Shown: piece after piece, positions 27,229-35,185 of the stretch
Numbering within the stretch: the stretch's first letter is position 1
Layout of the letters: each line of letters opens with the position of its first letter
Assembly (NCBI GenBank): GCA_001595385.3
Contig: LVEI03000001.1
Span: forward strand, 2,013,501-2,077,500
Reading direction: 5' to 3'
DNA: 64,000 bases
Source: Deltaproteobacteria bacterium GWC2_55_46
GTDB lineage: Bacteria > Desulfobacterota > GWC2-55-46
Notes under the pieces: model-generated
Told to the model about the DNA's origin: nothing
The model's database searches: none
Seen by the model: the letters and a program-made list of their open reading frames with translations, nothing else
Translations under genes and position numbers: made by a program

Positions 27229-27828
27229 ATGGCTGAGACTTTAGCTGTTGTACAGAACGAAGCGCCGGACTTCAAGGCGACTGCGGTAGTGAAGGACGGC
27301 TCCGTAAAGGAAGTAAAGTTGTCAGATTACAAGGGTAAATACGTGGTGCTCTTCTTCTATCCACTTGATTTTACCTTCGTCTGCCCTACCGAGATAATAG
27401 CGATGAGCGACAGGATAAAGGAGTTCGAGGTAAGAGGGGCCGAGGTGCTTGGGGTCTCCGTCGACAGCCAGTTCTCGCATATCGCCTGGAGGAACACCCC
27501 GAGGAAGAAGGGCGGGATAGGCGAGATAAGCTATCCGCTCGTCTCTGACCTTGACAAGTCGATCAGCAGGAATTACGGGGTGCTCGTCGACAAGCCGGGC
27601 ATAGCGCTGAGGGGCCTTTTTATAATCGACAAGCTCGGCAAGATACGCCACATAACAATAAACGATCTCCCGCTCGGAAGGAACGTGGAAGAGGTCTTAA
27701 GGGTCCTTGACGCGATACAGTTCAACGAAAAATACGGCGAGGTATGCCCGGCCAACTGGAAACAGGGCGAAGAGGGCATGAAGCCAAACCAGACCGGGCT
27801 TGAGAGCTACGCCCAGGCACACTTTTAA
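27229..27828 (+). CDS. Typical 2-Cys peroxiredoxin (AhpC/Prx1 type)
   Basis: A 199-residue thiol peroxidase. The peroxidatic cysteine is C52 in DFTFVCPTE, the supporting arginine region is present, and the resolving cysteine is in GEVCPANW near 169. The full-length C-terminal extension ([13 protein letters not shown]) is retained. The start at 27229 has AAAGGAGG upstream; the frame starting at 27175 overlaps perR and is rejected. No AhpF or thioredoxin reductase is adjacent, so the small rubredoxin-like protein encoded 14 bases downstream is a candidate electron donor. Confidence 0.95.
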   Translation: MAETLAVVQNEAPDFKATAVVKDGSVKEVKLSDYKGKYVVLFFYPLDFTFVCPTEIIAMSDRIKEFEVRGAEVLGVSVDSQFSHIAWRNTPRKKGGIGEISYPLVSDLDKSISRNYGVLVDKPGIALRGLFIIDKLGKIRHITINDLPLGRNVEEVLRVLDAIQFNEKYGEVCPANWKQGEEGMKPNQTGLESYAQAHF

Positions 27829-27842
27829 AGGAGGATAGCGAT

Positions 27843-27974
27843 ATGTCAAACTGGAAGTGTACCGATTGCGGCTGGTCAAAGGAAGCGCGCTGCAAGCCTG
27901 AGAAGTGCGCTGAATGCGGCTCTGCCGCTGTTGCGAAGGTGGAAGGTTGCGGCTCCGGCTGCGGCTGCCACTGA
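27843..27974 (+). CDS. Small RCKP-type rubredoxin-like protein (43 aa)
   Basis: A 43-residue cysteine-rich protein. It begins MSNWKCTDCGW, continues with the RCKPEKCAECG motif that names the RCKP rubredoxin-like family, and ends GCGSGCGCH. The first four knuckle cysteines (CTDC, and CAEC) resemble a rubredoxin-type iron or zinc site, and the tail adds a CGSGCGC cluster. AAAGGAGG nine bases upstream gives a convincing start. It lies between peroxiredoxin and a sigma factor, so a role delivering electrons to the peroxiredoxin or in metal buffering is plausible but unproven. Confidence 0.85.
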   Translation: MSNWKCTDCGWSKEARCKPEKCAECGSAAVAKVEGCGSGCGCH

Positions 27975-28013
27975 CGCGTAGCTCTACGGGCCTCGCTTAA
28001 AAAGGGGGAGGCC

Positions 28014-28925
28014 ATGGAAGAGGCAAGGATAGGCGTTTTAAACCTCGGTGCCAGGGGCGCGCGGACAGCCGAAGAGGCCGCCGCTGAAAAAGGCCTCGGC
28101 ACCGATTCGATAAACGCGTACTTCAAGAACATAAGGAGGATACGCCTCCTTACCGCGAAAGAGGAGAAGGCGCTGGCAAGGAAGATAGCCAGGGGAGACG
28201 CCGAGGCGAGGCGTCAGATGATAGAGGCCAACCTCCGGCTCGTGGTGAACATAGCCAAAAGGTACCTGAACAGGGGGTTGCCGCTTCAGGACCTTATCGA
28301 AGAGGGCAACATCGGCCTTATAAAGTCGGTGGAACGCTTCAAGTCCTCGAAGGGGTGCAAGTTCTCCACTTACGCGACCTACTGGATAAGGCAGTCTATA
28401 GACCGGGCGGTGGCGAACCAGGCCAACACGGTAAGGCTCCCGATACACATAACGACCGACCTCGCCAAGATGGCCAGGGCGGAAAGGGACCTTACGACCG
28501 AGCTAGGCAGAGAGCCCGATATAAAGGAGCTTTCCGACAAGACAGGCCTCTCAGGAAGGTACGTAAAGAAGCTTAGCGGCATCACGAGAAAGAGCTATTC
28601 CCTTGAGGTCTCCGTAAACGAGGAGACAGACCAGCCTCTCATGGAAAGGCTTGAGGACGAGACCTTCCCGCAGCCGATGGACGCGCTCTGGAGCGCTGAC
28701 AGGGCTGTAAAGGTCAAGGAATGGCTCGGTTGCCTTGATGAAAACGAAAGGATCATCATCAAGGAGCGTTTCGGCCTCGAAGGAGAGGACCCCAAGACCC
28801 TTGAGACCGTAGGCAGGGAGTTCGGGATAACAAGGGAGCGGGTCCGGCAGATAGAGGCAAAGGCGCTCGGCAAGCTCAAGAGAATGGCGGAAGATACCGA
28901 GATCGAATTTTCAGACGTAGCTTAG
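28014..28925 (+). CDS. Sigma-70 family RNA polymerase sigma factor (RpoD/RpoS-like, no region 1.1)
   Basis: A 303-residue sigma factor with regions 1.2 to 4.2. Visible are [21 protein letters not shown] (1.2), [23 protein letters not shown] (2.1-2.2), [20 protein letters not shown] (2.3-2.4), region 3, and [22 protein letters not shown] (4.2). The lack of region 1.1 and the short length indicate a group 2 (RpoS-like) factor rather than the housekeeping one. It is the fourth gene after perR with a 39-base gap, which suggests peroxide-linked control. A strong terminator lies downstream at 29.0 kb. Confidence 0.88.
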   Translation: MEEARIGVLNLGARGARTAEEAAAEKGLGTDSINAYFKNIRRIRLLTAKEEKALARKIARGDAEARRQMIEANLRLVVNIAKRYLNRGLPLQDLIEEGNIGLIKSVERFKSSKGCKFSTYATYWIRQSIDRAVANQANTVRLPIHITTDLAKMARAERDLTTELGREPDIKELSDKTGLSGRYVKKLSGITRKSYSLEVSVNEETDQPLMERLEDETFPQPMDALWSADRAVKVKEWLGCLDENERIIIKERFGLEGEDPKTLETVGREFGITRERVRQIEAKALGKLKRMAEDTEIEFSDVA

Positions 28926-29276
28926 CTACGGTTAGCGGTCTACCCTTCAAACGATATTTACCGCAGCAAACATACCCCGCTCTTACCCCGCCCCCATGAC
29001 CGCACTACGCGCAGGGGAGGCGAGTAAATCGCCTCCCCTGCTCTTTTTTTCAAGACCCGGGCTGTTCCGCCGATAAAACTGGCATGCATATGATAAAGAG
29101 AGGTGGCCCGCACAGGGGTATTCCTCTCCGGGGATATGACACCAGGTACCGTTCAGCAGGTAGACCTCGCCGTCTGATATAGGTTCCCGGGAACCTCTTA
29201 AAGCCGCTGCCCTTTCCAAACAACCCCCCTTTTTGCTATACTCTATCTGCTTTAAATAAACAGAAAAGGTCTATCC
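28926..29276. other. Gene-free stretch of about 350 bases after the sigma factor
   Basis: It holds one strong terminator (29011-29050). A 78-codon minus-strand frame starting TTG at 29219 spans the terminator, has no family resemblance and is not accepted as a gene. The rest, before trmJ, shows no RNA gene or repeat I can recognise; the trmJ promoter should lie within the last 100 bases. Confidence 0.6.
29011..29050 (+). terminator. Intrinsic terminator of the perR-prx-RCKP-sigma operon
   Basis: GCAGGGGAGGCGA (29011-29023) and its perfect complement TCGCCTCCCCTGC (29029-29041) around a five-base loop, followed by a run of T to 29050. Confidence 0.92.
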
Positions 29277-30071
29277 ATGCGACGGAGCAACAGGCAAAGG
29301 CCCAAGGCCGCGCCCCCAGGCGCGAACCGCAATATATCAATCGTGCTTGTAGAGCCTCAAAGCTCCGGCAACGTGGGCAGCACGGCAAGGGCGATGAAGA
29401 ACACCGGCTTCTCAGACCTGGTGCTCATAAACCCGTGCGATTACAAGAATAACGAGTCGTATTCGATGGCCTGCAAGGCGGACTCGGTGCTTGCCTCGGC
29501 GCGCGTCTTCCCGGACCTTGAAAGCTTTCTTGGCGAGCCGCGCGTGGTCGTCGGCACGACAAGGAGGATCGGCAGGCACAGGTACCCGGTCCTCACGCTC
29601 GATGAGGCGGTGCCGGCCATATTAAAGCTCGCCGCCTCTAACAGTGTCGCCTTGCTCTTCGGCAGGGAGGACAGGGGGCTTCTGAATGAGGAGATACCTC
29701 TGTGCGATATGCTCCTTGAGATACCCACATCAGACGAGTACCCGTCGATAAACCTTTCGCACGCGGTCTTCACGGTCTGCCATCATCTTTATACGGCCCA
29801 GATGCCAAAGGCCCCGACCATAAAGGCGGCTCCGCGTGAGGAGCTTGAGAAGATGTACGTCCACATGGAGAGGATGCTCCGGGGCCTTGGGTATGGGGAT
29901 CAGGGAGGGGAGTACCTTTTTGAGGCCATAATGCGGAGCTTCAGGCGGCTTTTCGGGAGGACCGGCCTTATGGAGAAGGAGGTGAAGATGCTCCGGGGCA
30001 TCTTCACCCAGGTAGAGGCCAGGGTAAGCCCCCGGAGCAGGACGAGGAGGGGGCATGCTGAAGCTGAATAA
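29277..30071 (+). CDS. trmJ: tRNA (cytidine/uridine-2'-O-)-methyltransferase TrmJ-like (SPOUT)
   Basis: A 264-residue SPOUT methyltransferase. The conserved opening SIVLVEPQSSGNVGSTARAMKNTGF, the LINPCDYKN segment, LLFGREDRGLLNEE (AdoMet-knot motif II) and IPTSDEYPSINLSHAV (motif III) fit TrmJ, which 2'-O-methylates position 32 of tRNAs. A short basic N-terminal extension precedes the domain. Its last 17 bases overlap the diadenylate cyclase gene, so the two are translationally coupled. Confidence 0.88.
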   Translation: MRRSNRQRPKAAPPGANRNISIVLVEPQSSGNVGSTARAMKNTGFSDLVLINPCDYKNNESYSMACKADSVLASARVFPDLESFLGEPRVVVGTTRRIGRHRYPVLTLDEAVPAILKLAASNSVALLFGREDRGLLNEEIPLCDMLLEIPTSDEYPSINLSHAVFTVCHHLYTAQMPKAPTIKAAPREELEKMYVHMERMLRGLGYGDQGGEYLFEAIMRSFRRLFGRTGLMEKEVKMLRGIFTQVEARVSPRSRTRRGHAEAE

Positions 30072-30963
30072 GAAGATGATGGAGAGCGCGGTCTCGGCGC
30101 TCAAGGAGCACAAGGCCTCCGCTCTCCTTCTCTTTGTCGACGCAATCGAGGAGAAGACATTCTGGAAGGGGTCGAAGGAGAAGAAGAAGTTCATACTCAT
30201 AACCCAGAGCGAAGAGGTCGCGGCCGCCCTTGAGCCGATGAAGAGGGAGGTAAAGGCGCTCTTGAGGCTCCCGATGGTGAAACTCACGAGGATCGGGCAG
30301 GTGAAGCTTTCCCTCATCATGGCCGTCACCGAGGGGATGATAAAAAGCTCTGACAAGGTCGTCTGCCTCTCCGGGCTTCAGGCGCACGGCCTCCTCGATA
30401 CCCTTATGATAATAGACTTGAAGAAAGAGGCCGAGGTCTTCACCGCCATGGGCATTTCGATGGACCTTCTCAAGAAGGTCAAGCCGGAGGTGCTGGAGAC
30501 GGTACTTAACATCGCGTTAGAGCTATCCGGCGAGGGCAGGGAGGGCAAGGCCATAGGCGCGACCTTCGTCATCGGGGATAACGAAAAGGTGATGAAGCTT
30601 TCAAGGCCGCTCATAATGAACCCGTTCAAGGGCTACCCCGAGGAGGCGAGGAACATACTCGACGAGGACGTCCATGAGACCATAAAGGAGTTCGCGCTCC
30701 TTGACGGCGCGTTCGTCATAAGGGAGGACGGTGTTGTCATGTCCGCCGGGGTGCATCTTGACGCTGCCCTCGAAGAAGAGGGGCACATGCCGGGGTTGGG
30801 GTGCAGGCACATGGCCGCCGCGGGCATAACCGACGTGACAGAGGCCGCCGCCATAACGATCTCCGGCTCCACCGGCATCGTCAGGATATTCAGGAAGGGG
30901 AAGGTCCTGCTTGAGCTTGAAAGGCCGAAGGCAAGGGCAGGGGGTCCGCCCTTGAAGCCTTGA
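30055..30963 (+). CDS. DacZ-like diadenylate cyclase (c-di-AMP synthase) with pyruvate-kinase-C-like N-domain
   Basis: A 302-residue protein in two parts. Residues about 1-155 resemble the alpha/beta pyruvate-kinase C-terminal-like domain (SSDKVVCLSGLQAHGLLDTLMII near 98-120). Residues about 165-290 form a DAC domain with LLDGAFVIREDGVVMSAGVHL (DGA at 217-219), GLGCRHMAAAGITDVTEAAA (RHM at 251-253) and SGSTGIVRIFRKG. This architecture matches archaeal-type DacZ rather than bacterial CdaA or DisA. The classical RHR motif is RHM here. It has no membrane segment. It is encoded overlapping trmJ, upstream of the cobalamin riboswitch. Confidence 0.78.
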   Translation: MLKLNKKMMESAVSALKEHKASALLLFVDAIEEKTFWKGSKEKKKFILITQSEEVAAALEPMKREVKALLRLPMVKLTRIGQVKLSLIMAVTEGMIKSSDKVVCLSGLQAHGLLDTLMIIDLKKEAEVFTAMGISMDLLKKVKPEVLETVLNIALELSGEGREGKAIGATFVIGDNEKVMKLSRPLIMNPFKGYPEEARNILDEDVHETIKEFALLDGAFVIREDGVVMSAGVHLDAALEEEGHMPGLGCRHMAAAGITDVTEAAAITISGSTGIVRIFRKGKVLLELERPKARAGGPPLKP

Positions 30964-31015
30964 TTATGCCTTGACAAGGGGTATCTAAAATGTAATCATT
31001 CTCAAAATTGTTTTT

Positions 31016-31212
31016 AGACGTATCCGGGTAACCCCGAGAGGGGTTAAAAAGGGAATCCCGTGAGCCGCCGTTGGCGGCAAATCGGGAACGGACCCGCCAC
31101 TGTGAGCGGAGACGAAACCCGCGAAAAGCCACTGGTCTTTGCAGGCCGGGAAGGCGCGGGGAGTAGGCGATTTATCCGCAAGTCAGGAGACCTGCCTGGG
31201 TATGCCTCACGG
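31016..31212 (+). ncRNA. Cobalamin (B12) riboswitch
   Basis: Conserved elements appear in the usual order: GGGAATCCCGTG near 31051, GGGAACGGACCCGCCACTGT (31084-31103), the B12-box core AAAAGCCACTGG (31124-31135), GGCCGGGAAGGCG (31144-31156), and AGTCAGGAGACCTGCC (31181-31196). It precedes cobalt uptake and corrin genes and is followed by a terminator, so B12 binding should shut off transcription of the cluster. Confidence 0.95.
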
Positions 31213-31271
31213 GTTCTTCGATGGTAAAGAAGGTGAGGGGCGCGCTATTTTTTTTTAATGCACCCTATGCT

Positions 31272-31303
31272 ACCCTCCTTCTTTTGAAGAGAGGGTTTTT
31301 TTA
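31272..31303 (+). terminator. Rho-independent terminator, expression platform of the cobalamin riboswitch
   Basis: ACCCTCCTTC (31272-31281) pairs with GAAG-AGAGGGT (31286-31296) with one bulge, followed by a run of T. It lies about 70 bases after the aptamer and about 140 bases before the first start codon. Confidence 0.8.
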
Positions 31304-31441
31304 TTTGTCAGTTCTTGCGCAAAGTACTTGCCGGATTGTGATACGGTATTAGCGGTTTATGGTGCGAACAGGCGGGTCCATTCAGGATATCGATCCGTGG
31401 CTGAAAATAGTTTTCAGCATCTTGTTAAAAAGGAGCCGGTC

Positions 31442-32470
31442 ATGTCTGGCATGAGAAATACCAAGGCTATAATGCTCATGGGCCATGGGAGCAAGGCCCC
31501 GGGGGCAAACGAGACGCTCAGAGAGGTAGCCAGGGCCGTCCAGGAGAAAGGCGGGTTCGGCCTTGTCCAGCACGCGTTCCTTCAGATGGTCGAGCCCGAT
31601 TTTCAGGAGGCCATGGATATCATCGTATCCAAAGGGTTCAGCGACATAACGGTGATGCCCTATTTCCTCTACATGGGCCTTCATGTGACTCAGGACCTCC
31701 CGGCTGAGATAGAGGAGGCGCAAAAGAGGCACCCTGGCATCAAGGTGACCTTGACGGAGAGCCTCGGATTCGATAGAAGGCTTGTGGACATAGCCCTGGA
31801 GCGTATCGACAGGAAGGGGGGAGGCGAGCCGCTGCAGGCGCCGGGCCAGCACCCCATCGAAAGGGAGAGCTTCAGGATAATAGGGACAGAGCTTGACGAG
31901 ACGACGATCGCCCCTTTAGAGCTGCCGGTCGTTAAAAGGGTCGTGCACGCCACCGCGGATTTCGAGTACAGGGAACTTATAAGCTTTACGCCCGGGGCGA
32001 TAGAGGCCGGAGCGGAGGCGATAAGGTCGGGGCGTAACATCATAACCGACGTAAAGATGATAGAGGCAGGGATAAGCATGGCGCGCCTTGCCCCGTACGG
32101 GTCGAAGGTATTCTGTTTTTCAGCTGACAGGGATGTCGCAGAGAAGGCCGCTTCCGGGAACACGACCAGGACGGCGGCCTCCATGAGAAAGGCAGCGGCC
32201 TTTATGGAAGGCGCCATAGTCGCTATCGGGAACGCGCCTACGGCGCTCATGGAGCTGTTGAAGATCGTAAAAGAGGGCGGGCCCAGGCCAGCGCTTGTCG
32301 TTGGCGTGCCGGTGGGTTTCGTGGGCGCGGCAGAGTCGAAGGAAGAGCTTGGCAGAAGCGGCCTGCCGCATATACTCATAAAGGGCAGAAAAGGCGGGAG
32401 CACGGTAGCCGTTGCGATAGTGAACGCCCTCGCCATAATCGCTTCCGAGGCGAAGGCCGGGGCGCGTTAG
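31442..32470 (+). CDS. CbiX-CbiC fusion: sirohydrochlorin cobaltochelatase + cobalt-precorrin-8 methylmutase
   Basis: A 342-residue fusion of two B12 enzymes. Residues about 1-125 are a short (CbiXS-type) chelatase domain: IMLMGHGSKAPGANE with a catalytic histidine, and MPYFLYMGLHVTQDLP with the second histidine. Residues about 140-342 are CbiC: IGTELDETTIAPLE, catalytic histidine in VVHATADFEYRELI, DVKMIEAGI and GVPVGFVGAAESKEEL. The first step of the anaerobic pathway (cobalt insertion) and the last ring rearrangement are thus on one chain. Start at 31442 with AAAGGAG upstream; the frame from 31328 runs through leader sequence. Confidence 0.9.
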   Translation: MSGMRNTKAIMLMGHGSKAPGANETLREVARAVQEKGGFGLVQHAFLQMVEPDFQEAMDIIVSKGFSDITVMPYFLYMGLHVTQDLPAEIEEAQKRHPGIKVTLTESLGFDRRLVDIALERIDRKGGGEPLQAPGQHPIERESFRIIGTELDETTIAPLELPVVKRVVHATADFEYRELISFTPGAIEAGAEAIRSGRNIITDVKMIEAGISMARLAPYGSKVFCFSADRDVAEKAASGNTTRTAASMRKAAAFMEGAIVAIGNAPTALMELLKIVKEGGPRPALVVGVPVGFVGAAESKEELGRSGLPHILIKGRKGGSTVAVAIVNALAIIASEAKAGAR

Positions 32471-32509
32471 GCCGGGAGAGGATATAATAGAGTCCGTAAG
32501 GGAAAAGAT

Positions 32510-33484
32510 ATGCACATACCTGACGGATACTTGAGCCCCGGCACCTGCGCCGTCTTTTATGCCGCCATGGCCCCGGTCTGGTACTACGCTTCAAAGAGGG
32601 CCGAGAGGACTTTGAAGCTCCGGCAGCTCCCGCTACTGGGCCTTGGAGCCGCCTTCGCGTTCGTCATAATGCTCTTCAACATCCCCATACCAGGTGGCTC
32701 TTCCGGGCACATGGCAGGGGGCGCGATAGTAGCCATAGCGCTTGGCCCCTGGGCCGCGATAGTCGCGTTAAGCCTGACCCTTGCGCTTCAGGCCTTTCTT
32801 TTCGGTGACGGCGGGCTTACGACACTTGCGGCCAACTGCTTCAATATGGCCGTCATCATGAGCATCTCCGGGTACTATATCTACAGGGTGCTCGCCTTTG
32901 GCGCACCTGGCCCGGGCAGGAGGTTTTTAGCCGCCGCCGCGGCGGCGTACATAGCGGTAAACCTGGCGGCCCTTGCCGTCGCTGCCGAGCTCGGGGTCCA
33001 GCCCGGGCTTGCCCACGGGCCGGACGGCAGGCCGCTTTACGCGCCTTACCCGCTTTCCATAGCGGTCCCGGCGATGATGCTGCCGCATCTCCTCTTCTTC
33101 GGGCCGATAGAGGCTTTTGGGACCGCCCTTGTGGTCTCATATATCTACAGGATGAACCAGGGGCTCCTTTACGAAGGCGGCAAAGGCTCTTTAAGGCCGC
33201 TCTTTACGGCCCTTGCTATTTTGATCGTACTCACGCCGCTTGGGCTCCTGGCAACAGGCACGCCATGGGGCGAATGGGGGATCGATGAATTAAGAGGGCT
33301 TATCGGCTATGTGCCTGAAGGGATGGAAAGATACGGCGGAGGCCGGGCCGGGCTCTTCCCGGGATACAGCCTTCGCGGCGTTGAAGGCCCATACGGAGCG
33401 GCCATATACGCGCTCGCAGCCTTTTTAGGGAGCGTCCTTGTCGTTGCCGCGGTCTATATCTGGGGCAGGCTATGGAAGAGTTGA
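32510..33484 (+). CDS. cbiM: CbiM-type cobalt ECF transporter S-component with C-terminal CbiN-like extension
   Basis: A 324-residue membrane protein. The N-terminus MHIPDGYLSPGTC holds the Met-His2 amino-terminal metal-binding motif of CbiM/NikM. IPIPGGSSGHMAGGAIVAI and ALQAFLFGDGGLTTLAANCFNMAVI are conserved substrate-binding segments. After the core (about 1-220) come TPWGEWGIDELRGLIGYVPEGM and a final membrane helix, corresponding to the fused PDGLE/CbiN-like part. It is under the B12 riboswitch, supporting cobalt as substrate. The stop overlaps cbiQ by 13 bases. Confidence 0.92.
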   Translation: MHIPDGYLSPGTCAVFYAAMAPVWYYASKRAERTLKLRQLPLLGLGAAFAFVIMLFNIPIPGGSSGHMAGGAIVAIALGPWAAIVALSLTLALQAFLFGDGGLTTLAANCFNMAVIMSISGYYIYRVLAFGAPGPGRRFLAAAAAAYIAVNLAALAVAAELGVQPGLAHGPDGRPLYAPYPLSIAVPAMMLPHLLFFGPIEAFGTALVVSYIYRMNQGLLYEGGKGSLRPLFTALAILIVLTPLGLLATGTPWGEWGIDELRGLIGYVPEGMERYGGGRAGLFPGYSLRGVEGPYGAAIYALAAFLGSVLVVAAVYIWGRLWKS

Positions 33485-34344
33485 AGCTCCCGGAGTGGTT
33501 TAAGAAGAAAGATGGAGAGTGCCAAAGCGGGAGAGGCATTAAGCCTCATGGTTTTATAGAGCGTAACCTGGCAAGGTTCGCCAGCATCATAAAAGAGGTA
33601 TTTACAACCGAGGAGTACGCCTCAAGAGGCGGGCTCCTTCAGAGGCTCGATGGCAGGGCGAAGCTCACGGGCTTCTTTCTACTCCTGGCAGCGGGGGCGA
33701 TGACGGGAAGCGCCCTCTTCCTCTTTGGCGTACTTGTTGTCATAGCGGTACTTGCTTCTGTATCGAGGGTCGGGATAGCCCCCGTTGCGAAGAGGGTCTT
33801 CCCCTCGCTGGTCTTCACCTTCTTCCTTGTCCTGCCGGTTACTGTAAACGCGGTAACCCCGGGCAAGGAGCTATTCGGGTACAACGGGTTCGCGGTGACA
33901 AGGGAGGGGCTCTTAACCGGCGGCTTCTTTCTCCTGAGGGTGGTTGTGATGCTCTCGCTTACAGCCCTGCTGGCCCTCACGACCAGACAGTCGGACTTTT
34001 TCAAAGGGCTCGGCAGGCTTATTCCCGCGTTTTTCGTAACGGCCCTCTTCTTTACCTTCAGATATGCCGTGATCCTCATCAAGACCGCGGAGGACGCGAC
34101 CATGGCACGGAAGTCGAGGAGCATAGGCAGGGCCGGGGTTACTGAATCGCAGAGCTGGTTTGCCTCAAGGGCCGCGCTGATACTGAAAAGGTCTTTCAGC
34201 ATGGCCGACGAGGTCAACATGGCCATGATATCGAGGGGGTTTGCCGGGAAGGTCAGGACACCTCCGGCAGGGGCATTAGGGGCAAGAGACTACCTCTGGA
34301 TAGGTTTTTCGAGCTTCGTCCTGTTTTTGTCCATAGGCACGTGA
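33472..34344 (+). CDS. cbiQ: CbiQ, transmembrane component of the cobalt ECF transporter
   Basis: A 290-residue inner-membrane protein that couples the CbiM S-component to the CbiO ATPase. Five or so helices lie between residues 60 and 290. The coupling motif region ARKSRSIGRAGV and the second Ala-Arg-Gly-like motif MISRGFAGKVRT, expected at the ATPase contact, are visible. An N-terminal hydrophilic extension of about 55 residues precedes HPR-like RLDGRAKLTGFF. It overlaps cbiM by 13 bases and precedes cbiO by 7. Confidence 0.92.
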   Translation: MEELKLPEWFKKKDGECQSGRGIKPHGFIERNLARFASIIKEVFTTEEYASRGGLLQRLDGRAKLTGFFLLLAAGAMTGSALFLFGVLVVIAVLASVSRVGIAPVAKRVFPSLVFTFFLVLPVTVNAVTPGKELFGYNGFAVTREGLLTGGFFLLRVVVMLSLTALLALTTRQSDFFKGLGRLIPAFFVTALFFTFRYAVILIKTAEDATMARKSRSIGRAGVTESQSWFASRAALILKRSFSMADEVNMAMISRGFAGKVRTPPAGALGARDYLWIGFSSFVLFLSIGT

Positions 34345-34351
34345 GGCGGCG

Positions 34352-35161
34352 ATGGAAGAGATATACAGGGTCGAGGCCGTAAGCTTCGAGTACGGCGGCG
34401 GTCCAGCCCTTCGGGAGTTGAGCTTCAGCGTCGACAAGGGCGAATGCCTCGCCATTCTCGGCGCGAACGGGAGCGGTAAATCGACCCTCTTAAAGCTCCT
34501 GAACGGGCTTTTGTTCCCGACCTCAGGCATGATAAGCTTTACGGGCAAGCCCCTCGGCGAGGAGGCCCTTAAGGGGGAGTTCCTGAGGTGCTTTAGAGAG
34601 CGGGTTGGCTTCGTCTTCCCTGAGCCGGACGTTCAGCTTTTCTGCCCGACCGTATCGGATGAGCTTGCCTTCGGCCCTCTTCAGCTCGGCCTTAGGTATG
34701 AAGAGGCCGAAAAGAGGGCCGGTGAGCTATTAAAGATGCTCGGCCTGGAGGCGTTGAAGGCGAGAACGCCCTACTCGTTGAGCGGCGGCGAGAAGAAGAA
34801 GGTCGCCATAGCCTCGGTGCTGGCCATAAACCCGGAGGTGCTCCTCCTTGACGAGCCCACCAACGGCCTTGACCCCAGGACCCAGGTCTGGCTCCTTGAG
34901 CTTCTCAGAGAGCTGAAGAAGCTTAAAAAGACCATAATAATCGCGACACACGACTTAAGCCTCGCGGAGGACTTAAGCGATAGGGCGATAATCCTCGACG
35001 AGTCGCATCGGCTGGCGGCGGACTCTACGACGGCGAAGGCATTGAGGGACAAGGAGCTGCTCCTTTCCGCGAACATAATTCACGAGCACTCGCACAGGCA
35101 CGGGGAGCTTACGCACAGGCACAGCCATGGGCCGTACTCCACCCATGACGAGCACGATTAG
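34352..35161 (+). CDS. cbiO: CbiO, ATPase of the cobalt ECF transporter, with histidine-rich tail
   Basis: A 269-residue ABC ATPase. Walker A is GANGSGKST (about 36-44), the Q-loop is VGFVFPEPDVQLFCPTV, the signature is YSLSGGEKKKVAIA, Walker B is VLLLDEPTNGLD, and the H-loop is IIATHDLSLA. The C-terminal 25 residues contain ten or so histidines (HEHSHRHGEL, THRHSHGPY), a likely cobalt/nickel-binding tail that could sense or store the cargo metal. It ends six bases before the outer-membrane barrel gene. Confidence 0.93.
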   Translation: MEEIYRVEAVSFEYGGGPALRELSFSVDKGECLAILGANGSGKSTLLKLLNGLLFPTSGMISFTGKPLGEEALKGEFLRCFRERVGFVFPEPDVQLFCPTVSDELAFGPLQLGLRYEEAEKRAGELLKMLGLEALKARTPYSLSGGEKKKVAIASVLAINPEVLLLDEPTNGLDPRTQVWLLELLRELKKLKKTIIIATHDLSLAEDLSDRAIILDESHRLAADSTTAKALRDKELLLSANIIHEHSHRHGELTHRHSHGPYSTHDEHD

Positions 35162-35185
35162 CGGGACTTGAGGGAGAAGAAGGTG

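Larger units (their letters stand above)
30964..31441. other. Non-coding leader region of the cobalt/B12 cluster
   Basis: The 478 bases between the diadenylate cyclase and the CbiX-CbiC gene contain the cobalamin riboswitch and a terminator (listed separately). TTGACA at 30971-30976 may be the -35 of its promoter, but no convincing -10 at proper distance is visible. Another imperfect hairpin, CCTCAC...GTGAGG (about 31205-31238), lies just after the riboswitch. The remaining part up to the Shine-Dalgarno shows nothing recognisable. Confidence 0.7.

Noticed and set aside
28983-29219. A 78-codon minus-strand open frame (TTG start) between the sigma factor and trmJ
   Set aside because: It runs across the strong terminator at 29011-29050, resembles no family I know and has no clear start signal; most likely chance.
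30971-30999. TTGACA considered as the promoter of the cobalamin cluster
   Set aside because: No -10 element at 16-18 bases; TGTAAT lies at 14 bases. Noted but not called.
31205-31256. Hairpin CCTCAC...GTGAGG followed at a distance by a T-run, considered as a first terminator of the B12 riboswitch
   Set aside because: The T-tract starts about nine bases after the stem and the stem is bulged; the hairpin at 31272-31303 is a much better terminator.
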